Part shown: positions 58,558 to 64,000 of the stretch, one piece after another | Numbering within the stretch: position 1 is the first letter of the stretch | Layout: every line of letters starts with the position of its first letter | Assembly (NCBI GenBank): GCA_000469685.2 | Contig: LS997566.1 | Span: 30,995,496 to 31,059,495, forward strand | Length of the DNA: 64,000 nucleotides | Direction of reading: 5' to 3' | From: Haemonchus contortus | Lineage: Eukaryota > Nematoda > Chromadorea > Rhabditida > Trichostrongylidae | Position numbers and translations under genes: made by a program | Notes under the pieces: generated by a model | What the model was told of the DNA's origin: nothing | The model's database searches: none | What the model saw: the letters and a program-made list of their open reading frames with translations, nothing else

Positions 58558-60639
58558 TATATTTGCTACACGATGACGGATGAAAAGGAGAAAAAAGAAG
58601 ACTGGCGAAGGATGGCCGTCATCTCCGTATACGATACGATATCTCACGTTTTTTGCTCAGGTGTCAGCTCCGGGCTATTCCTGGAACCGATAATGTCACT
58701 CTAAAATACATTATCCATGCTGATATTTCTTTCCGTGTACAATAGCTGTCCTAGAAACTTTAAATAAAGAAGGATAAAAGTAGGTAAGGATAAATAACGT
58801 ACAGAAATAGGCTACAGAAATAAAAATCTTGATTTGTAGGTAATGGCGATTTCGGTAACTACGAATACTACGATTTAGCAAAGACAATTTGGAAGAGGTA
58901 AACAGTGAACGGAAAACAAGCAAAGAGCTTTCTGCTATACGGACGTCATACCGTAAAAAGTAGTTCAAACTTAAACGGACGTATTTCAGAGACGGTTTAG
59001 ATGTTGCAACATTCACAATGGAGCACACATGTTGAGAATTCGACCTATTCGTAACCTATGATGACAAAAATGGCAATTTCTGGCTTTTTGGCTTACTGTA
59101 GCCATTTTTTTTACTTGGATGCTTAAATTGAAGGTTTTTCGTACGATCAGATGTGGTAGTCTCGTAAAACACTCTATCTTTCCTATCCAAGAAGCCCTCG
59201 TTTTGCCAGCCCAGAGGAATTTCTCGTCTACTTCGCCACCGCAACTGTTCTTCACACACATGTCCAATTTCAGACTTTAAGGAGTACTTTAAAACTCGTC
59301 AACTACACATTTAACTCCCACTGTGCAGGGCGTTGTAAAAGTTATTGTAAAAATCTGTTTCCCAGTTCAACCTGATCGAGAAACGAGATTATGATGATTA
59401 GTGGCCATCGGCCAGATGTGCCGAAATAGACGCTGTCATGTCCGAAAATTCAGAAGTCGGATCTAAGAAGGCTCTAGGAGTTAGACCTCGATAAAATAAG
59501 AAAGTTCGAAGACAGCTTGTATACCGAGGGTTGGTAGGAAGATCAGTTCTCCCATCATGGGGGCTTGTAGAAATAGGCAGAGTTGGGGCGAGGGATTCAT
59601 AGGTTGATTCGGCTGTGACAGAAAAGCTTCATTCATACTCGGTTGTTTCACAGCCACTGAGCTTACACCTTCCCTTATCCACACAAGAGTTTATGGGCAA
59701 TATGGTTTGATCGTTCAAAAGAATCTGCTTAAACTGAGTGCTTCACGCTTCACTCGATCGACAGTTCATCATCAGGAAGGTTGTTGGTCAATAATGACAA
59801 GGCTGGAAATAAATAAGAAGTTCGTACTAAATCGAACGTCTTCACGGTGTATAGGTACTTCATTTGGGACCGAAAAATTTTAACAAGCCGAGAACACAAC
59901 CAGAGACCTATTTTCTTCGAACCATTCTGCTGCTTCATATCTCGAATGCTCAGACTGCGAAAACTTCATGCATCCTTAGCGGGCCATAGGAAAGCGTTGA
60001 TTGGGCGAGGCTTTGGCGGTGGCGAACAAAACGGTAAATCAAGGTCGGTGAAAATTCCGAGGCGAGGAGCATTTTTCGAAGTGGTCGGTCTCGAGATTGA
60101 ACTTCTGAGATTCTGCTTATCTGGATGGAAAAGTCTGTTTTAGGGGAGCAGGCTGGCAGCCCTTCGACCCATTGAAACCGAGGATTGGTAGCTGATTATA
60201 ATGAATGAAAGACACTATCTGTCTGGGATCAACACACTCCCCCTCTCAGTTTGAATGAGATGCGAAAGGAAAATGAAAAAAGTGAAAGCCCAAAACTATA
60301 AGTAGGCAAACTTGTAGTGAAAGGCTTCTGTACTCCAAAAATAAATCCGATGGTTGACGTATGTGTGCTACTCCAATATCTAGTTATACAAATGCTGTAA
60401 ACGTGAACACTGGTCTTTCATGAACACTGGTCTTTCAACAAGAATAGCAAACGATATCTACTCTACGCGGTGTTAAAACAGAGTTTGGGCATGAGTGTAT
60501 GTATACTGAATTTCTTCCTCTACATTCCTTGGCCTGAGCTCCCCTCCTCCCAGGATTTCGGCACGATTTCAACTGAAAGACAATGTTGCCTTCTGATGAC
60601 GTCTAAGGGGTAGTCTTTTAACGTTAACCGATTCCGTTT
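58558..60639. other. No supported gene
   Basis: Minus frames at 58711-59267 and a + frame at 59847-60143 show no splice-consistent model. A 17-base tandem (tgaacactggtctttca) lies at about 60403-60437. Confidence 0.35.
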
Positions 60640-60895
60640 CTGGAATGCGCCCCGGCATTCGACTTCCGTTCAGAATCGCAGGGGCGTAATGAATATGTGG
60701 CCTGTACAATGAATTGCGGTGGCCAGCCCATGAACACGTCAGTACTTTTTACTCCTAGACGAGTCTGGTACCAATTAAGCGACCCCAGACGAATATAAGG
60801 CGTGGTTGGTCAAGGCAAACATCGATGCGATATTCCAACCCGCGACCATGCGTGTGTGACAGTGCGCACTTGCCACTACACCACCTCTGCCCCTT
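60640..60895 (-). repeat. SINE-like repeat, copy 7 (inverted)
   Basis: The reverse complement begins ggtggtgtagtggcaagtgcg and has a decayed B box (ggttggaatat, plus-strand 60830-60840), then accaaccacgccttatattc, taattggtaccagactcgtct, catgggctggccaccgcaat, and gaatgccggggcgcattcc. It is nearly full length. Confidence 0.75.
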
Positions 60896-62121
60896 AGACT
60901 AGTTATGAAATCAAAAATAAAAATTCAGGCCATCGAACATCTTTGCATTTTCCTGAACTCTGTCTGTTCCCATAACTTCGCACAAGATAAGATTAATGAC
61001 TATAAATCTGTTCTCGGATCTGAAATGAGGGACAAACGATGAAGGGTTTGAAGCGACAAGGGTATAGAGTTTTTCGTGTTGTGCCGAAGTCTGAAGTAGC
61101 CCTCTGCATGTTCATTCTCCTTTCTAGGAAATAAAAGTTTTAAAAATCCGTGATATCAACAGATCTCATTATGGGATGTTCCTGTCTTCTTAATTGTGTT
61201 ACGGGGATCTTTTTGGTCCTGATCCAACAGTCACGCATCGTGAATGGGTCACATGATTTACGATTTCTGAAGAAGTGGGCGCAGTTTCTGAGTATCAGCC
61301 ATTGGCGTAGGTAGGAGAAGAGGTGGGCGCAGTTTCTGAGTACCATCCATTGGCATAGGTCGGAACTTCGTATTCTGTCTAGTTTTTATGTGCAGAAAAA
61401 AGTGTAACAAGCATTAACCTTTGTAGAGTGAGATGAGTGACGTCCATTAAGCCTGACGCAGATTCCTATTCTCTGACGCGTAGATTAGGAGAGGAAGGAC
61501 AACAAAATCGAGAAACAAAGAAGCGGAGGAGTATGTCCTCCATCTTTTTTCACTACTTCGTCGATACTCTTGAGCACCTTTTCTGTTAGCTCCTTCCTCT
61601 CACATGCGGAGCTGAGTGGACCATCATTTCGGTTTTCAGTAACCCGTCGCTGGGAAAGTAAGTAAGTTCGTTTTGGAGAGTATGAAAAAAGTATCAGAAG
61701 CAGGTCTACGCAATGCTGTCAAGATAACTAGTTCGACAGTCAGGCTTCAGAATCGGGCGGGAGTCGAAATGGATATGGTGAATGCTTTCGAAGTCCTTTG
61801 TTTCTGTAGCTCTCCATTCCATTCGAAGGCACTGAAGTAACCGAGCAAGATGATACTGCCTCGTCGGTTAGACCTCGCTCTTCAGTTTAATGATGTCTAC
61901 CGCCTCATGGGATTTCGCCGAGTCTCGTATGAGCTAAGCAATGAGAGTCTGTTAGCGATCCAGGCTTTGATTCATCCCAAATTCTGCTCATCCTGATGAG
62001 GGTGACCGCTTGAGAGATTCTCATATCACATGCAGCCACCAGTTCTGGATACTGTCGTCAGCCTCGTCCTCTGGGTTTTTCTTTTTTGTTCATCAGTCAG
62101 GTCTACAGGTATCCAGAAATA
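60896..62121. other. No gene; contains a tandem repeat
   Basis: A 48-bp unit beginning gtgggcgcagtttctgagta is repeated at 61275 and 61323. A scrap of the SINE 3' end (ggaccatcatttcggtttt) lies at about 61618-61637. Confidence 0.55.
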
Positions 62122-63180
62122 TTAGGTTGTAACATAAGTTCGTAGAGTTTTTCACAAAGATTTCTCTGAACAAAAAGCAATAGTTGCAATAATAAATTAT
62201 TAAATAAGTTATTATAATAATCAGCCAATACACGAATTGTTTGGCGACCATCTTCCTTCAATAGTACCTCCAGACGCTCTTGGTCGAATTCTGTAGGTAG
62301 TCCGCTTCGAGGCGTGTCTTCAAGTTCAAAGTCGCCTATTTCAAGCTTTGCGAACCATTTTTGTGCAGTAGACACACCTACAGTAGCGCTCAAAAGTCTT
62401 CGGTGAAACGCTTAGACACTTTCTCGTTCATAACTTTTTTGTTTGTAGACCAAAACGTGCAAAATTTGGATATGTTTAACTAGAGCCTATTTCACCCTAC
62501 CCAACATTATTTGACAGCGAAGCTGCAATATCTACAGATCGAGCAATGTGTTTGTTGCGGTAGCAGATTTTGCTAAAACTAAAGTTGTTGATGTCTGCAC
62601 TTATTCGCACCCCATATGCGTTTTTCTCGACTATTGTGTTCGGCATTACCGCTCGTACACCTGAGACATGACAAAAACGAAGGAGGTTTTAGAAGGACCA
62701 TCATCTGTATTTTCAGTCGATTTTATTTTCATGCCCTTTGGAAAATCTGGAACACGATCAGATTGCACGCTAATGGTGGTAAATATGCACAATACACCCA
62801 CGCTCCAAATATAGAAATTTCGCATGAATAGATCCAGTAGGGAAGGGGTTACGACTGAAAAGTACGGCTGACGAACTATTTCACCGAAGACTTTTGAGCG
62901 CTACTGTATGTAAGACACCTTCCCTGTACACACTGCATATCTCCCGATTTTTTCGGCAAGAAAAGCAAATGTCGAAAAAGCTGATTTTTTTCCTCCTAGA
63001 TATTCCATTTCTGAGCCAGAAAAAAGACGAGCAATTAAACTTCCCAAAAAAACAGATAGAACAGTTTTGTAGAGGAGAAAAAGCTCTTTCGAATGAACGT
63101 ATACACTTTGCAAAAAAACAAAACAAGTCGTTGCAAAATAACTCTAACGCAAAACTCTACGAACTTATGTTACAACCCAA
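62122..63180 (-). mobile_element. Mariner E remnant (SETMAR-type HTH) interrupted by a MITE
   Basis: Inverted ends ttaggttgtaacataagttc and gaacttatgttacaaccca-a, with TA on each side. The minus strand encodes only the HTH half: a decayed ..ICSVYREGV before the insertion, then VSTAQKWFAKLEIGDFELED, TPRSGLPTEFDQERL, and LLKEDGRQTIRVLADYY after it. The DDD catalytic part has been deleted, so it is dead. Minus the insert it would be about 530 bp. Confidence 0.8.
62381..62906. mobile_element. 526-bp Tc1-type MITE nested in mariner E
   Basis: Ends cagtagcgctcaaaagtctt and aagacttttgagcgctactg (at least 28 bp inverted) with TA duplications at 62379-62380 and 62907-62908. The CAGT..CAAAAGT end is typical of Tc1-family termini. 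No transposase frame inside, so it would have been moved in trans. Confidence 0.8.
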
Positions 63181-63815
63181 TATTACACGAGCCGGTCTCA
63201 AACCACAATTGAACTTGACCTCGAAATTACCCATTGAAACATATGAAGTCTGAAAAATGGCTAATCCTGCCTCGAAGCTATGCCATTTCTATATAAATGC
63301 TGGTTCCAAGAATAAAATCTTGCAGTTTTTGAACCTATAGAAGAACTTAAATACCTTCACAGCTATTTTCTAACCTTTCTAAAAAACATCTTGATAAGTT
63401 AATTTTCTTTGAAAGTCAGCCTGAGAGAAAGAGGACACGATGGGACTCTTTGACGTCATCTTCATTGTATACAAGGGCGTTTAGTACCGTATTCCGTTGT
63501 CTCCGATTTTCTAGTGAAAATAACACCTCTTTTGATTTCTATATTCAGGCCGCGACTGTTTCGACTATGACCTTTCCTAACGCCATTGAACATACTGGAG
63601 CTCTGTGAGGAGAGTCCCAAAGCAAGTTATAGGAGTACAGGTAGTCTCGTAGAAATAGTGTCATTGAAAAAGTCGTTCTCAGATGGCAAATTCATTCTGT
63701 ACTTTTCGCCAAGGGGCGATTTTCCGTCGTGTGCTTCATCCAAGTCGAGGGATTGTCAGTTGCTGGATCAGTCATAGGAATATATGAACCAAACATAGCA
63801 TATATGTACATTCAA
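63181..63815. other. No supported gene
   Basis: A + frame at 63586-63777 has no splice context. Nothing recognised. Confidence 0.35.
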
Positions 63816-64000
63816 TGGCGTAGGTGTGGTAGTGACAAGGGAACAGTGCCACAAACGCATGATAGGGAGATTGAATCTCGGATTGGCACCCGCTTGGGGC
63901 CACCAAACCTTCCATCTCTTCGCACTTGGTTAATCGGTACCAGACTCATTTGATAGGATGAAACGGCTGGCTTGCACATCTACTGACCATCGCAATTCAT
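63816..64000 (+). repeat. SINE-like repeat, copy 8, runs off the window
   Basis: ggcgtaggtgtggtagtgacaa, B box agattgaatct at 63868-63878, gccaccaaaccttccatctc, ttaatcggtaccagactca, then catctactgaccatcgcaa. The 3' end lies beyond the window. Confidence 0.7.

Overview
The window looks like nuclear DNA from a nematode, most likely a strongylid (clade V) roundworm such as a hookworm. It is AT-rich, with short exons, canonical GT..AG introns and T-rich TTTCAG acceptors of the kind used for SL trans-splicing. One complete gene (sti-1) matches the domain layout I know for the Caenorhabditis STI-1 protein. Mariner/Tc1, RTE and GIY-YIG retroelement debris is abundant. There are no operons of bacterial type, no rRNA and no CRISPR. 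The species call is an inference.

Layout. 0-0.4 kb holds the last exons of an unidentified + strand gene. 0.8-3.9 kb holds repeats, including a tandem pair, a 44-bp palindrome and a foldback. 4.47-7.04 kb is sti-1, an HSP90/HSP70 co-chaperone in nine exons. 7-25 kb is mostly non-coding, with several low-confidence exon groups: a good pair at 10.97-11.43 kb and weaker ones near 12.7-13.1, 15, 17 and 18.3-19.5 kb. It also holds copies of a decayed dispersed repeat family. 25.67-26.93 kb is a dead mariner. 28.0-41.25 kb is one two-domain galectin gene. Its eight visible exons add up to only 975 bp, but its introns hold a 2.1-kb Tc1-like element with a mariner inside it, a Hsmar1/bandit-like mariner, a head-to-head inverted repeat carrying a GIY-YIG endonuclease, and RTE retrotransposon pieces. 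42.3-43.6 kb is another mariner. 44-64 kb is dense in a tRNA-derived SINE-like repeat (eight copies), RTE 3' ends, a foldback MITE, a Tc1-like element with 1.27-kb spacing between its ends, and a mariner interrupted by a Tc1-type MITE. One likely minus-strand host gene is glimpsed at 46.8-47.2 kb.

Only sti-1 and the galectin can be named. They do not form a pathway: one is a cytosolic chaperone adaptor and the other a sugar-binding lectin. The rest of the window is a record of repeated transposon insertion and decay. The observations most worth following up are the SINE-like family, the two nested transposon pairs, the galectin's giant intron and altered second sugar-binding site, and the inverted GIY-YIG structure. 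Many short open frames in this AT-rich sequence are chance, so weak calls carry low confidence.
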